The notes under the pieces are model-generated. The model ran no database searches and was not told where the DNA came from. It saw only the letters and a list, made by a program, of their open reading frames with translations. DNA of 55,902 nucleotides, from positions 1 through 55,902 of the forward strand of contig CAKSST010000011.1 in the NCBI GenBank assembly GCA_934489895.1, written 5' to 3'. Every line of letters starts with the position of its first letter. The stretch's first letter is position 1. Of the stretch, positions 16,448 to 25,539 are shown piece by piece. This DNA is from an uncultured Eubacteriales bacterium (GTDB taxonomy: Bacteria; Bacillota; Clostridia; Oscillospirales; Acutalibacteraceae). The translations under genes and the position numbers were made by a program.

Positions 16448-17281
16448 TTATGCCCTTTTCACTTCTTTTTCTGTCAGGGAGCGGAGCTTTTTAAGCCAAT
16501 CATCCACTGCTGCCGCTTCGGGGACTGCAATGTTCGGATTTTTTCTGCCGAGAGCTTCGTATTTCCCTGCTCCGAGAGAGTGATAAGGCTCTACTTCTAT
16601 ATGCTCTATGCATTCAAAACGTTTTGCAGTTTTTGAAATTCCTAAAAAATGATCGTCTCTGTCATTAAACCCCGGAGTAATCGGGCATCGCAGTATAACC
16701 TTTTTCCCGAGAACGTTAAGCAAATTAAGGTTATCGATTATCAGGCTGTTGTCTTGTCCGGTAAATTCCTTATGAAGTATTGGATCTGTTTCCTTGTAAT
16801 CAAATAAAAACAGGTCTGTCAGTTCGGCGGCTTTTCTCATAACCTCGGTATTTGCAAAGCCGCAGGTTTCCAAAGCCGAATGTATTCCGTTTTCCTTTGC
16901 TTTTTTAAGCAGTTCAAGCGTAAATTCAGGCTGAAACAGCGGCTCGCCGCCCGAGAGGGTCATTCCTCCGTTCGAGGTATCATAAAATATTTTATCCTTT
17001 AATACCTCGGAAATCACATAGTCGGAATCAACCGTTTTCCCGCAAATCTCTTTTGCACCGTTAAAACAGATAAAATCTGCATTGTTCACGGTCAGATTTT
17101 TGCATCTGCCACAGCCGGTACATTTATCCCTGTAGAAAAGTATTTCCGGCTTAAAGGACTGACTTTCGGGATTGTGACACCACGTACAAGAAAGCGGACA
17201 ACCCTTTAAAAATACGGTAGTCCTTATTCCGGGACCGTCGTTCACGCAAAAACGCTGTATATTAAAAATATTTCCCTGCAT
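16448..17281 (-). CDS. Glycyl-radical enzyme activating protein (radical SAM), copy 1
   Basis: A 277-residue PflA-type activase that installs the glycyl radical on its partner GRE using S-adenosylmethionine. The radical-SAM Cys28-x3-Cys32-x2-Cys35 binds the catalytic [4Fe-4S] cluster (GCPLSCTWCHNPES). An insert begins with Cys54, Cys57, Cys60 (CTGCGRC) and has further cysteines at ICFNGAKEIC, as in activases with auxiliary clusters. GGEP follows in the expected place. It is the last gene of the minus-strand operon, 11 bases after the truncated GRE, and is about 80 % identical by eye to copy 2 at 28.4-29.3 kb. Confidence 0.93.
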   Translation of the reverse strand: MQGNIFNIQRFCVNDGPGIRTTVFLKGCPLSCTWCHNPESQSFKPEILFYRDKCTGCGRCKNLTVNNADFICFNGAKEICGKTVDSDYVISEVLKDKIFYDTSNGGMTLSGGEPLFQPEFTLELLKKAKENGIHSALETCGFANTEVMRKAAELTDLFLFDYKETDPILHKEFTGQDNSLIIDNLNLLNVLGKKVILRCPITPGFNDRDDHFLGISKTAKRFECIEHIEVEPYHSLGAGKYEALGRKNPNIAVPEAAAVDDWLKKLRSLTEKEVKRA

Positions 17282-17291
17282 TTTGATTTCC

Positions 17292-18075
17292 TCAGCATTC
17301 GTACCTCGTTCTGTTGATTACTGCTATTTGCTGCCACTTTGGTAAGCTTATAAAGTATTCGCTGAAGCCGTAAAGCCTTACGATAAGAGATTTGTATTTA
17401 TCAGGATTAACCATTGCGCCCTCAAGCGTTTCACGGTTTACAACACTTATGCCCACATGCAGACCGCCCATTTCAAAGTAAGAAAGAATAAGAGCTTTCA
17501 GTATTTTTGCGGAAACGCCGCCCGAAAAAGTAAGATTAAGTCCTCCCGTTGCAGTGCGGTAAAACGGAAGCTTTGCAACACTTTTAAGCAAAGCGGTTAT
17601 ACCGTTTCGGTCGGTTCCGTAGGTAGGAGACCGGTTTTCGGAAAACGGCTCTCCGCTAAGCCTGCCGTCGGGCGTAGCTCCGACCTCACCGCTCCATGAA
17701 TTGTCTCGCTCTAAGGAATAAAATCCTCCGATAAGGTATCGGTTTTCCTTGAGACTTACTCCGTCTGCCGCATCAAGGAAAATGTTTCCCGCAAGGGTTG
17801 TATATTTGTCCGCCTCGGTATCGTTTCCGAATTTTGTAAGGCTCAGTATTTCCTGTCTTAATTCTTCATTACCCGCAAAATTATTTTCAAGTATCTTAAT
17901 AAATTCCCCGTATTCAAGTCTTTTTCCTTAAAAACAAGCTTATCCAAAACCATAAGCGAGTCGCCTATGGTTGCCACACCGGGACAAAAAGCGTTATAAA
18001 CCGTATATTTTGCCCTGCCGTCACAGGCAAAGCGGCACTCGTATTTTGTCAAGATTTGGCATACTTGCCATCTCC
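17292..18075 (-). pseudogene. Truncated and frameshifted glycyl-radical enzyme (C-terminal third)
   Basis: Only about 260 C-terminal residues of a PFL-like enzyme remain. The first part (KYTVYNAFCPGVATIGDSLM, then LDKLVFKEK) shifts frame near 17927-17932 in an A-run and continues as LEYGEFIKILENN to the end at 17292. The glycine loop reads SLIVRLYGFSEYF, so the radical glycine is kept although its neighbours (R-L-Y-G-F) are unusual. The N-terminal two thirds with the active-site Cys are absent: the fragment abuts the stop of the SMP-30 gene. It cannot be catalytic alone; a spare-part role like YfiD is conceivable only if the frameshift were suppressed. Confidence 0.8.
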
Positions 18076-19059
18076 TCAAAGCTCAATTTGTGCCAACGTT
18101 GCCGGAAACTCGCATTTTGTATTAACAACAATATCGTTTGTTACCACGTCAAAACAGGATACAATCAATTTTCCGTTCCAAATTATAGGCTCGCCGGGTT
18201 CGTCAAGCTCGCCGTTAAAGCCGTCTGTATCGCCGTTCTGGCAAAGTCTTGTAACGGTGCCGTCTGGCAGGATTTTAACTATTGCATTCGCGCAAAAATC
18301 TGCTATATACAGATTTCCCTCCTCATCCATTATCATACCGTCGGTACTTTCGAGGTTTTCCTTGTCCTGCGCCCACAGCTCATTAGATTTTACGGATAAA
18401 TCGTCATTGAATTTTATTCTGTATACCGCTCCGTCACCGAAATTACCTACCAAAAGGTCACCGTTACGGTCAAATTCAATTCCGTCAACGCCGTATTGAT
18501 CATCAGGGTTTTGGGTAATAAAGGTTGTCAGTATGTTTTTATCCTCTAAGGTGTTGGTAATGTCGATATTCTCATCATCAAGTTTAAAACGGTAAACACA
18601 GCTTACAAGCTTACCTGATGGGTGCTTTACCAATTCCATAGTGCTCTGTGTAACGTAAATATATCCGTCGCGTATGCGCATACCGTTGGGATGCTCCATA
18701 TTTTTGGCGACCACAGTTGTTTTTACTATCCTGTCGCCGTCGGTTCTGATTCTTAATATCCTGCCCTTTCGCACAAGCTCCGGCTTACCCGGCCAGCCCT
18801 GATTGTCGCAGATATAAAGGTCGCCGTCGGGGCCGAAGGCAATACCCATAGGAGATGCAAGACCGGTTTCCTCGAGGACGGGCACATCAAACCATTTTTT
18901 TATATTTTTGTCCTTATCTATTTTAAGAATACAGCCGCTGCGGGTTTGGTCCGCATAATTCGGGCAGGCTAAAATCAGATTACCCTCAGCGTCAATTGCC
19001 ATACCGTCGGGGGTCGCGACATAATCGGGCAGTAATGCAAAAAGTGTTGATTTTTTCAT
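18076..19059 (-). CDS. SMP-30/gluconolactonase-like beta-propeller protein
   Basis: A 327-residue six-bladed propeller of the SMP-30/gluconolaconase/LRE group, recognised by repeated blades ending like GNLILACPN, GDLYICDNQG, GDLLVGNFGDGAVYRI and GNLYIADFCANAIVKILPDG. Enzymes of this group hydrolyse sugar lactones using one divalent metal bound by Glu/Asp/Asn. No signal peptide, so it is cytoplasmic. GGAG precedes the ATG. In the operon it lies between a sugar kinase and the GRE remnant, which points to a sugar-lactone intermediate made by the neighbouring dehydrogenase; the substrate is not known. Confidence 0.82.
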   Translation of the reverse strand: MKKSTLFALLPDYVATPDGMAIDAEGNLILACPNYADQTRSGCILKIDKDKNIKKWFDVPVLEETGLASPMGIAFGPDGDLYICDNQGWPGKPELVRKGRILRIRTDGDRIVKTTVVAKNMEHPNGMRIRDGYIYVTQSTMELVKHPSGKLVSCVYRFKLDDENIDITNTLEDKNILTTFITQNPDDQYGVDGIEFDRNGDLLVGNFGDGAVYRIKFNDDLSVKSNELWAQDKENLESTDGMIMDEEGNLYIADFCANAIVKILPDGTVTRLCQNGDTDGFNGELDEPGEPIIWNGKLIVSCFDVVTNDIVVNTKCEFPATLAQIEL

Positions 19060-19074
19060 TTTAAATTAACTCCT

Positions 19075-20586
19075 TTACAGCTTTTCAAAAATAGGCATTA
19101 AAGCATAATATGCCTTGTCAAAAAGCGCCTTGCTTTGGTTGTATTTTTCTTGCGTTTCGGGATTTGGAGATATTATTGACTGAATTTTAAAAAACTTTTC
19201 CGATTCATCAAAGCTTTTAAGCGCTCCTATTCCGACTGCGGCGGTAATAGCCGCTCCCATTGAGGTTGCCTCGGCAAGCTTTTCGGGTATCGCAATCGGA
19301 AGGGCGAATATATCGCATAAAATTTCAGTCCAGGCGCTGTTTCTCGCACCTCCGCCGGTAAGGGTTAATCCCTCAATTTCGTTTTCGCCGTTCTTGAAAA
19401 TATTAAGAATTATATCAAGATTAAAGCCCACACCCTCCATTATCGCGCGAAGCATGTCACCGCGTGTGTGATTTAGGGTAAGGCCTATAAAATTACCCTT
19501 GGCGTTACTGTTCCAGCGCGGACTGCGTTCACCTATAAGATAAGGTAAAAACAACAGATTGTTCGCACCGACAGAGGACAACCTTACCTCTTTGTTGACG
19601 GTTTCATATACTAAGCTTTTATCCTCTTCTGAAATCCCGTCAGCCTTGAAAAAGACCTTATTGACCGCCCAACTAAGCGCACCGCCGCCTGTCTGCATTG
19701 TACCGCAAGGCATGATATATCCGGGCACGATATGGGCAAAATTGAATACCGCCATATCCTTGTCCTTTACCGGATTTTTAGCTGCAAGGGATATCCAGGA
19801 CGAAGTGCCGAGACAGCAATTGGCGCGACCCTCTTTTACAACTCCGGTTCCCACCGCAGCGCAACAGCCGTCTCCGCCGCCGCAGACAACAGGAGTTCCC
19901 GCACAAAGACCCGTAAGCTTTGCCGCTTCTTCGGTTATGCCGCCGGCGATGTCTACCGAGCGGATAATATCGGGCAGCTTATCCTTGTCAAGTCCGCTGA
20001 TTTTTATTATATCATCAGACCACTCAAGTCTGTTAAGGTCGAGCAAACAGGTAGAGGAGGCGTCGGAGGGCTCAGTGACAAATTGTCCGGTTAATTTTAA
20101 GATTATATAATCTTTGGCATTTAACATTTTATATGTGTTTTTATAAACACCGGGCAGATTGTCTCTTATCCACATAAGCTTTGTAAGGCTGTAGGATGTA
20201 CTTAAACGGTGCCCTGTAATATCATAAAAGCTGTGGGCATCAATCTCGGCAGATATTTGCTCTGCTTGCTTTTCAGAGCGCATATCCGCCCAGATAAGTG
20301 CGTTATGAAGCGGAATGCCGTTTTTGTCAACACAAAGACACCCCATCATCTGCCCGCTAAATGAGACAGCGGCTATATCCATATTATTAACAACCGAAGT
20401 CAAGCTCTTTGAGGTCTCGCACACAGCCCGCCACCAGTCATCAGCCCTTTGTTCAGCGGTGTTGCCCTCTCCCGTAAAAAGTTCATAGGAATAAAAAGCG
20501 CTTTTAATAAGGTTGCCGTCAAGGTCAAAAAGGGTCGCCTTATTTCCCGAAGTTCCGAGGTCGTGAGCTAATATATACTTTTTCAT
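19075..20586 (-). CDS. FGGY-family carbohydrate kinase (xylulokinase-like)
   Basis: About 503 residues with the ASKHA fold: phosphate-1 motif HDLGTSGNKATLFD near the N-terminus, SFSGQMMGCL in the sugar-binding region and the adenosine motif EGLTLTGGGARNSAWTEIL in the C-terminal domain. The family phosphorylates ketoses, polyols or sugars; the sequence looks closest to xylulokinase-type members. The ATG at 20586 is preferred, though an in-frame GTG at 20595 directly follows the stop of the dehydrogenase gene. It is part of the GRE operon and presumably phosphorylates the substrate before cleavage by DeoC. Confidence 0.9.
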   Translation of the reverse strand: MKKYILAHDLGTSGNKATLFDLDGNLIKSAFYSYELFTGEGNTAEQRADDWWRAVCETSKSLTSVVNNMDIAAVSFSGQMMGCLCVDKNGIPLHNALIWADMRSEKQAEQISAEIDAHSFYDITGHRLSTSYSLTKLMWIRDNLPGVYKNTYKMLNAKDYIILKLTGQFVTEPSDASSTCLLDLNRLEWSDDIIKISGLDKDKLPDIIRSVDIAGGITEEAAKLTGLCAGTPVVCGGGDGCCAAVGTGVVKEGRANCCLGTSSWISLAAKNPVKDKDMAVFNFAHIVPGYIMPCGTMQTGGGALSWAVNKVFFKADGISEEDKSLVYETVNKEVRLSSVGANNLLFLPYLIGERSPRWNSNAKGNFIGLTLNHTRGDMLRAIMEGVGFNLDIILNIFKNGENEIEGLTLTGGGARNSAWTEILCDIFALPIAIPEKLAEATSMGAAITAAVGIGALKSFDESEKFFKIQSIISPNPETQEKYNQSKALFDKAYYALMPIFEKL

Positions 20587-20595
20587 ATCTATCAC

Positions 20596-21624
20596 TTAAA
20601 ATTTGATGACCATTTTCATCATAGGCACACGGTTTTTAATGTTTTCAAACGCCTTGTCAATATCGTCAAAATCGTAAACATGAGAAATGTAGTCAGACGG
20701 ATTGAGTATTCCGGCCTGAATCCAGCTTACAATCTGATTGTGCGCGTCTGACTCGGCTTTTTTAGACGGGAACTGATGGAAATGAAGTGTCCAGTTATAC
20801 GGGCAGCGGCTCCAATCAACAGTTTCACTCATATTTTCCGAAATTCCGTATACGCAAACCTTTGCGTCGGGTTTTATAATTTCAAGGGCTGTATTGATAA
20901 AGCTTGTAACGCCTACCGCATCCAGCGCAAAATCAACACCGTCGGGACAAACCTCCCGTACTGCTTTCACAATATCCTGCTTTTTGCTGTTTATAACATA
21001 ATTAGCGCCGTATTTTTTTGCAAGCTCAAGCTTTTCATCCGAAATATCAATAGCGATTATCGGTCCCATTCCGGTCAGCTTAGCAAACTGTACAAAGCTT
21101 AATCCCACGGGACCCAGTCCTAAAACAATCAGGCTTTTATTTTCCTCAAAGCCAAAAGCCTTCATTGTGCTCAGCACTTCTCGGAAAGTTATTATCATCG
21201 CCGAACTTACCGGGTCAAAATCTGCGGGAAGTTTTCTTTGACCGTAGGAAAATTCTTGCGGTATTATCCCGTCCTTTTCCTGCGCCGCCGCGTCTGTTAC
21301 TATATTATATTCCGAATATGTACCCCAACCGCTTGAATAGCCTTCCGGTACGTCCGACCAATACGGCATAAGCACGAGATCGCCTATTTCAAAGGTTGTA
21401 ACCTTTTCACCCTTAGCAACAACTCTGCCTACTCCCTCGTGACCTAAAACCACAGGATATTTGTCTATACCCTTGAATTTCCCGTGAATAATTTTAGTGT
21501 CTGTTCCGTTGCAAACGCCGCAGCTTTCAATTTTTACAAGCGCGTCATAATCGCCGTACTTGGGCATTGGCATATTATCAACAATCTTACAGCTCTGATC
21601 TTCGTAAACAACATAGCTTTTCAT
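20596..21624 (-). CDS. Zinc-type medium-chain dehydrogenase (polyol/sugar dehydrogenase-like)
   Basis: A 342-residue MDR family protein. The catalytic zinc ligands appear as Cys35 (ESCGVCNGTD), His62 and Glu63 (GHEGVG). The usual four-Cys structural zinc loop is absent; instead there is an insert around YWSDVPEGYSSGWGTYSEYN. The Rossmann motif is GLGPVG. This pattern is seen in dehydrogenases acting on sugar alcohols and sugars. It lies 2 bases after deoC and next to the FGGY kinase, so it probably oxidises or reduces a pathway polyol or aldehyde with NAD(H). Confidence 0.85.
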   Translation of the reverse strand: MKSYVVYEDQSCKIVDNMPMPKYGDYDALVKIESCGVCNGTDTKIIHGKFKGIDKYPVVLGHEGVGRVVAKGEKVTTFEIGDLVLMPYWSDVPEGYSSGWGTYSEYNIVTDAAAQEKDGIIPQEFSYGQRKLPADFDPVSSAMIITFREVLSTMKAFGFEENKSLIVLGLGPVGLSFVQFAKLTGMGPIIAIDISDEKLELAKKYGANYVINSKKQDIVKAVREVCPDGVDFALDAVGVTSFINTALEIIKPDAKVCVYGISENMSETVDWSRCPYNWTLHFHQFPSKKAESDAHNQIVSWIQAGILNPSDYISHVYDFDDIDKAFENIKNRVPMMKMVIKF

Positions 21625-21626
21625 AG

Positions 21627-22304
21627 TTATCTGCTCCCTTTTGCATTTTTATATTCGTCGGCTATCGCCGTACTGTTGCTGCACCCGATTCTTTGAGCTC
21701 CTGCGTCTATCATGGCAAGGCAGGTTTCAAGATCTCTTATACCGCCTGCCGCCTTTACTTTTACATCGTCGCCTGCATATTTTTTCATTAGCTTAACATC
21801 CTCGACCGTTGCAGATGATGGACCAAATCCCGTTGAGGTCTTGATAAAATCAGGACGCACCTCATTTACGATCCCGCAAAGCCATATTTTTTCTTCTTCA
21901 TTAAGATAACAGTTTTCAAATATTACCTTTGAAGTAACACCGTATTTACGGCAAAGCGAAACCATAGTTTCCATTTCTCTTCTGATATATTCCCGATCTA
22001 TTTCCTTGACTTTTCCGACGTTAACAACGTAATCTATCTCATCGGCGCCATTTTTAATAGCATCCTCAGCTTCGAATACCTTTGTTTCAACAGTAGTTAT
22101 TCCGAGCGGAAATCCCACTGCCGCGTCGGTCAGAACGCCGCTGCCTTTCAAAAACTCAGCGCACTTTTTCACCATTCCCGTATTGACCGCCACCGAACAA
22201 AAGCCGTATTTTACCGCTTCCTCGCACACTTTTTTGAGCTGTGCCTCTGTAGTTGATGGTTTAAGTACGGTATGATCAAATACTTTATTGAATTTTTGCA
22301 TCAT
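21627..22304 (-). CDS. deoC: Deoxyribose-phosphate aldolase
   Basis: A 225-residue class I aldolase, the normal length. The Schiff-base lysine is Lys155 in FIKTSTGF, with Asp91 (DEIDYVVN) and Lys184 (VKAAGGIR) as the proton-relay residues. DeoC cleaves 2-deoxy-D-ribose 5-phosphate to acetaldehyde and glyceraldehyde 3-phosphate. Here it is not with nucleoside genes but between a GRE and a dehydrogenase, suggesting that the pathway makes a 2-deoxy sugar phosphate or a related aldol. Confidence 0.93.
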   Translation of the reverse strand: MMQKFNKVFDHTVLKPSTTEAQLKKVCEEAVKYGFCSVAVNTGMVKKCAEFLKGSGVLTDAAVGFPLGITTVETKVFEAEDAIKNGADEIDYVVNVGKVKEIDREYIRREMETMVSLCRKYGVTSKVIFENCYLNEEEKIWLCGIVNEVRPDFIKTSTGFGPSSATVEDVKLMKKYAGDDVKVKAAGGIRDLETCLAMIDAGAQRIGCSNSTAIADEYKNAKGSR

Positions 22305-22324
22305 AAAGTTTCCTCCGTATGTGT

Positions 22325-24382
22325 TTAATAGCCTTCTTTGGCAACTCTTTCGATAAATTCTTCCTTGGATTTTTGCGAAATGCTGTTAAACAGAAGACTG
22401 TAACCGCCGATGCGCACTATAAGATTTGGGTACTTTTCAGGATTATCTGTCGCGTCCCTTAAAAGCTTTGAGGAGAGTGAGTTTACCTGAAACTGTATTC
22501 CGCCGTTCGCCAAATATACTTTAATAAGTGCAGCTATTTCAGCTTTATGGTAATTTATTACATCCGTTCCAAAATTAATATCAATCGGCTGCCCACCGAA
22601 AAATTTATACTGCGGTAATTTCGCCGCTGACAGAACAAGATCGGTAGGATCGCTTTTCCTGACATTGTTAGAAGGTGCCGCATTTTTTGCAAAGGGTGTT
22701 CCTGCATATCTGCCGTCAAAACCCGCACCCCAACTGCTTCCGTAGCCCACATTAGTGTCAAGCGTATGAAGTGACGGTGAGAAGATATAATTATCGTGGT
22801 CAAAGTTCCTTATGTTCCTCTGCATTATTTCGGCTACTTTCACGGCATATTTATCTGCATCGGAATTCTGTCCGTATTTGGGGCAGTCGAGAATATCCTG
22901 TCTTAACGCTTCATAGCCCTGAAAATTTATTTTAACCGCTTCGCAAAGCTCGTTAAGCGTATATTTTTTATCCTTGAAAACAAGTTTATCGATTGCACAA
23001 ATACCGTCCGCGACATTTGTCATTCCCATACATTCTACCGTAACATTGTGATAAACAGCTCCCGATATTCTGTCGCAGTGCTTTTCTATACAGTTTTTTG
23101 TAAGCAGAGAAAGAAACGGATCAGGGTCTGTTTTTTCACTGATGCTCGCCTTAAGTCTATACGATTTTTCACAAACGGTAAGCAAATAATTTGCCGTTTT
23201 CTCAAAGCTTTCGTAAAGCTCCTCTATATTGTTTACAGCACCGATTTCAGGCACGGTAAAATCCTTTAACAGAAGCTTTCCTCCGTTTACCGCTGCTTCA
23301 AGAGCCGCCGAAACGCTGAAAACAATACCCCACATACTGTTAAATTCTTCGCCGGCTATACTTATTCCCATGCAGCTGTTATTGGAAAACTTTATAGCCT
23401 TTTCTCGCGGAAGTCCCTTTTCAACAAGCGCATTAATGCAAGCATCTTCCCCGTAAAACGTAGGCTGACCCATTGAAAAAAGCTTTTCGTCTATAAGAGC
23501 ATTCCAGATGTGCTCGGGGGTATTGTTATCAATCCTCGCACCGAGTATAGGTGCAGGCATAGCGAAATCTTTTTGACATTCTATAAGTAATTCTGAAAGC
23601 TCATTGTATGTCGGGCCGACATTCATAAGACAGGCTCCGTCGGCATAGCTGTTTAAAAGCTCATAGAAATTCTTTAGTATGCTCTTTGCTTCCGCCTTTG
23701 ACATACCGCTTTCAAGTGAAGCTTTGTAAAACGGATACATATATTGATCAAACCGACCGAGCGAAATGCTGTACCACGCATTTTCGGCAAGCGGAAGCAT
23801 AAAATGAACAATCCATACCGACTGTGCCGCTTCTCTGAAATCCTCCGCAGGCTTAAACGGAACCTTGCTAATAATCTGTCTAATCTCAGAAATCTTCGCT
23901 TTTTCAGCTTCACCGACTTGATGATATTTCTCTTCCAAAAATTTGTCTGCACGGCGGAGCAGCAAACGGACATTATCAAGACTCTTTTTCATTGCGTTTA
24001 GGTATTCATTATCCGGCTCGGTTTCAAGCTCGGATAAAATTTTTCTTTCATAACTCGCCAGTCCGTTATTAAGTATAAAGCTGTAATCGACAAGAGTATG
24101 AGCTTTATCGACTTTGATATTGCATCCGAATTCCTGCGGTTTATCGATTATTCTTTGAGTCTTCTCATCAGATATTTCATCCTTGAACTGTTTGAATTCG
24201 CGTCCGTTATCCTGAAATTTGAACCAGCCAAGTAATTCATCCGTTTCACGCAGCTCAAAGTCCAGCGCTTCAATTTCGAGCCTCAGTTTTTCTGCCGCTC
24301 TTTCTGTTGGGGATAAAACGTTCAAGCGGTCAAAAAACCTATCCCTTACATACCTGTCAATCGCATAATCACAAATAGCCAT
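22325..24382 (-). CDS. Glycyl-radical enzyme (PFL-like), intact, of unassigned function
   Basis: A 685-residue GRE, shorter than pyruvate formate-lyase or the diol dehydratases (about 760-850). The barrel Cys is Cys337 in FSNNSCMGIS and the glycyl radical site is Gly660 in LIVRIGGYS. The common dehydratase pattern G-C-x-E is not present: the residue two after Cys337 is Gly, so the usual general base is missing and the reaction cannot be assigned by analogy. AAAGGAAG precedes the ATG, overlapping the end of the IclR gene, so regulator and enzyme are one transcript. Activation is presumably by the radical-SAM protein at 16.4-17.3 kb. Likely substrate: a polyol or sugar derivative, from operon context only. 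Confidence 0.88.
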   Translation of the reverse strand: MAICDYAIDRYVRDRFFDRLNVLSPTERAAEKLRLEIEALDFELRETDELLGWFKFQDNGREFKQFKDEISDEKTQRIIDKPQEFGCNIKVDKAHTLVDYSFILNNGLASYERKILSELETEPDNEYLNAMKKSLDNVRLLLRRADKFLEEKYHQVGEAEKAKISEIRQIISKVPFKPAEDFREAAQSVWIVHFMLPLAENAWYSISLGRFDQYMYPFYKASLESGMSKAEAKSILKNFYELLNSYADGACLMNVGPTYNELSELLIECQKDFAMPAPILGARIDNNTPEHIWNALIDEKLFSMGQPTFYGEDACINALVEKGLPREKAIKFSNNSCMGISIAGEEFNSMWGIVFSVSAALEAAVNGGKLLLKDFTVPEIGAVNNIEELYESFEKTANYLLTVCEKSYRLKASISEKTDPDPFLSLLTKNCIEKHCDRISGAVYHNVTVECMGMTNVADGICAIDKLVFKDKKYTLNELCEAVKINFQGYEALRQDILDCPKYGQNSDADKYAVKVAEIMQRNIRNFDHDNYIFSPSLHTLDTNVGYGSSWGAGFDGRYAGTPFAKNAAPSNNVRKSDPTDLVLSAAKLPQYKFFGGQPIDINFGTDVINYHKAEIAALIKVYLANGGIQFQVNSLSSKLLRDATDNPEKYPNLIVRIGGYSLLFNSISQKSKEEFIERVAKEGY

Positions 24383-24384
24383 AA

Positions 24385-25152
24385 TTAATCTTCCTTTCTG
24401 TATCCGAGACTTAAAGAAATGTTAAGCGCCGCATCTTTAATCAATAGGTATTTTTCATTGATGAGCGAATCAATATTATCATATAAAGTAAGGCTTGAAA
24501 TTCCGATTGCCGCGACGGCATTCCCGTAGCAGTCAAATACGGGACAGGCAATGCACACAATCCCCTTTGCAAACTCCTCATCATCAACGGCATAGCCGTT
24601 TTTTCTAATATTATCTGCCTCAGCAAAAAAGGTTTCAGAAGAAACTATGGTTTTATCAGTTCTTTTAGTTATTGGGTTTTTAAAATATTCTTCAATATCA
24701 CTTCGGTCGCCGTAGGATAAAAGCACCTTTCCGGGAGCCGAGCAGTGGAGAGGATATTCCCCTCCGACACAACCGTTAATTCTAACCTCTTTTACCGAAT
24801 CAAAATGGAGCTGATAGAGAACATTATCCCCATTGCGAATTCCGAGATATACAGAATCACCTAAGATATTATGTATGTCACTTAAATACGGCTTTGAAAT
24901 TTTAACTACATTATTCCCCTCAACGCTTTTCGACGTCAAGGAAAAAGGCTTCATTGTAAGCCTATATTTCTTTTGACCCTCATTGCTTAGGTAAATCCAT
25001 TTTTGCTCCATAAGGGCGTCAAGCACTCTTGAAGTGGCATTTTTATTTATGTTAAGACCGTTGCAGATATCTGAAATACCTGCTTCACCGTTTGAACCGG
25101 CGAGAAACTCGATAATTTTCAATGCATAATCAACAGCAGGAGCTTTTGACAC
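24385..25152 (-). CDS. IclR-family transcriptional regulator of the GRE operon
   Basis: About 255 residues: an N-terminal winged helix (ISDICNGLNINKNATSRVLD) and a C-terminal effector domain of IclR type with GECVGxEYPLHCSAPGKVLL-like ligand pocket. The start is placed at the GTG 25152 because GAGGTG lies 6 bases upstream; the ATG at 25173 is only about 10 bases from the expected transcription start and has no ribosome binding site. It is the first gene of the operon and probably represses it through the palindrome at 25184-25199 until a sugar-derived effector binds. Confidence 0.88.
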   Translation of the reverse strand: MSKAPAVDYALKIIEFLAGSNGEAGISDICNGLNINKNATSRVLDALMEQKWIYLSNEGQKKYRLTMKPFSLTSKSVEGNNVVKISKPYLSDIHNILGDSVYLGIRNGDNVLYQLHFDSVKEVRINGCVGGEYPLHCSAPGKVLLSYGDRSDIEEYFKNPITKRTDKTIVSSETFFAEADNIRKNGYAVDDEEFAKGIVCIACPVFDCYGNAVAAIGISSLTLYDNIDSLINEKYLLIKDAALNISLSLGYRKED

Positions 25153-25183
25153 GACAAACACCTCGTTATACATTTATTATTAT

Positions 25184-25218
25184 GTTATAAATATATAACT
25201 AATTTCCGAATTTGTCAA
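25184..25218 (-). promoter_or_regulatory. Promoter and candidate IclR operator of the GRE operon
   Basis: Minus strand: TTGACA (25213-25218), 17 bases, TATATT (25190-25195). The -10 region lies inside an inverted repeat GTTATA-N4-TATAAC (25184-25199), a good place for the autoregulating IclR protein to block RNA polymerase. Confidence 0.75.
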
Positions 25219-25345
25219 TCAAATATTGAGAATTTTCCAATCATCATATTTGCCTTTGAACAGTATTATTTTAATATTCAACCCGAAAGGCATGAAAACA
25301 GAAGGCGTCAGTTGATGTCAGACCGATTAACCGAAAAATCACCAA

Positions 25346-25403
25346 GGGCAAAAAGAAACCGCAAACCCCTCAAAACAAAGGGTTTGCGGAACACTTTTTG
25401 CCC
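25346..25403. terminator. Double-stem hairpin, terminator of the AraC gene
   Basis: Inner stem CCGCAAACCC (25359-25368) / GGGTTTGCGG (25380-25389); outer stem GGGCAAAAAG (25346-25355) / CTTTTTGCCC (25394-25403). On the minus strand the inner stem is followed by TTTCTTTTT, so it can stop transcription from the upstream AraC gene. The rest of the 25.2-25.5 kb gap shows no gene. Confidence 0.7.
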
Positions 25404-25539
25404 AAAATTATTTTTGCGCTGCCAAAATTCTGTCCGGCAACTATATCACACTTGAACATACGAATGCTGAGGGAATAGCAATGCATGGAGAAGCAGGGGC
25501 TTCTTTATACGCTTTTTCTGTATTACCTTTCTATTATAT

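Noticed and set aside
25404..25539. Small peptide gene after the AraC terminator.
   Set aside because: The short frames lack ribosome binding sites and similarity to anything recognised.
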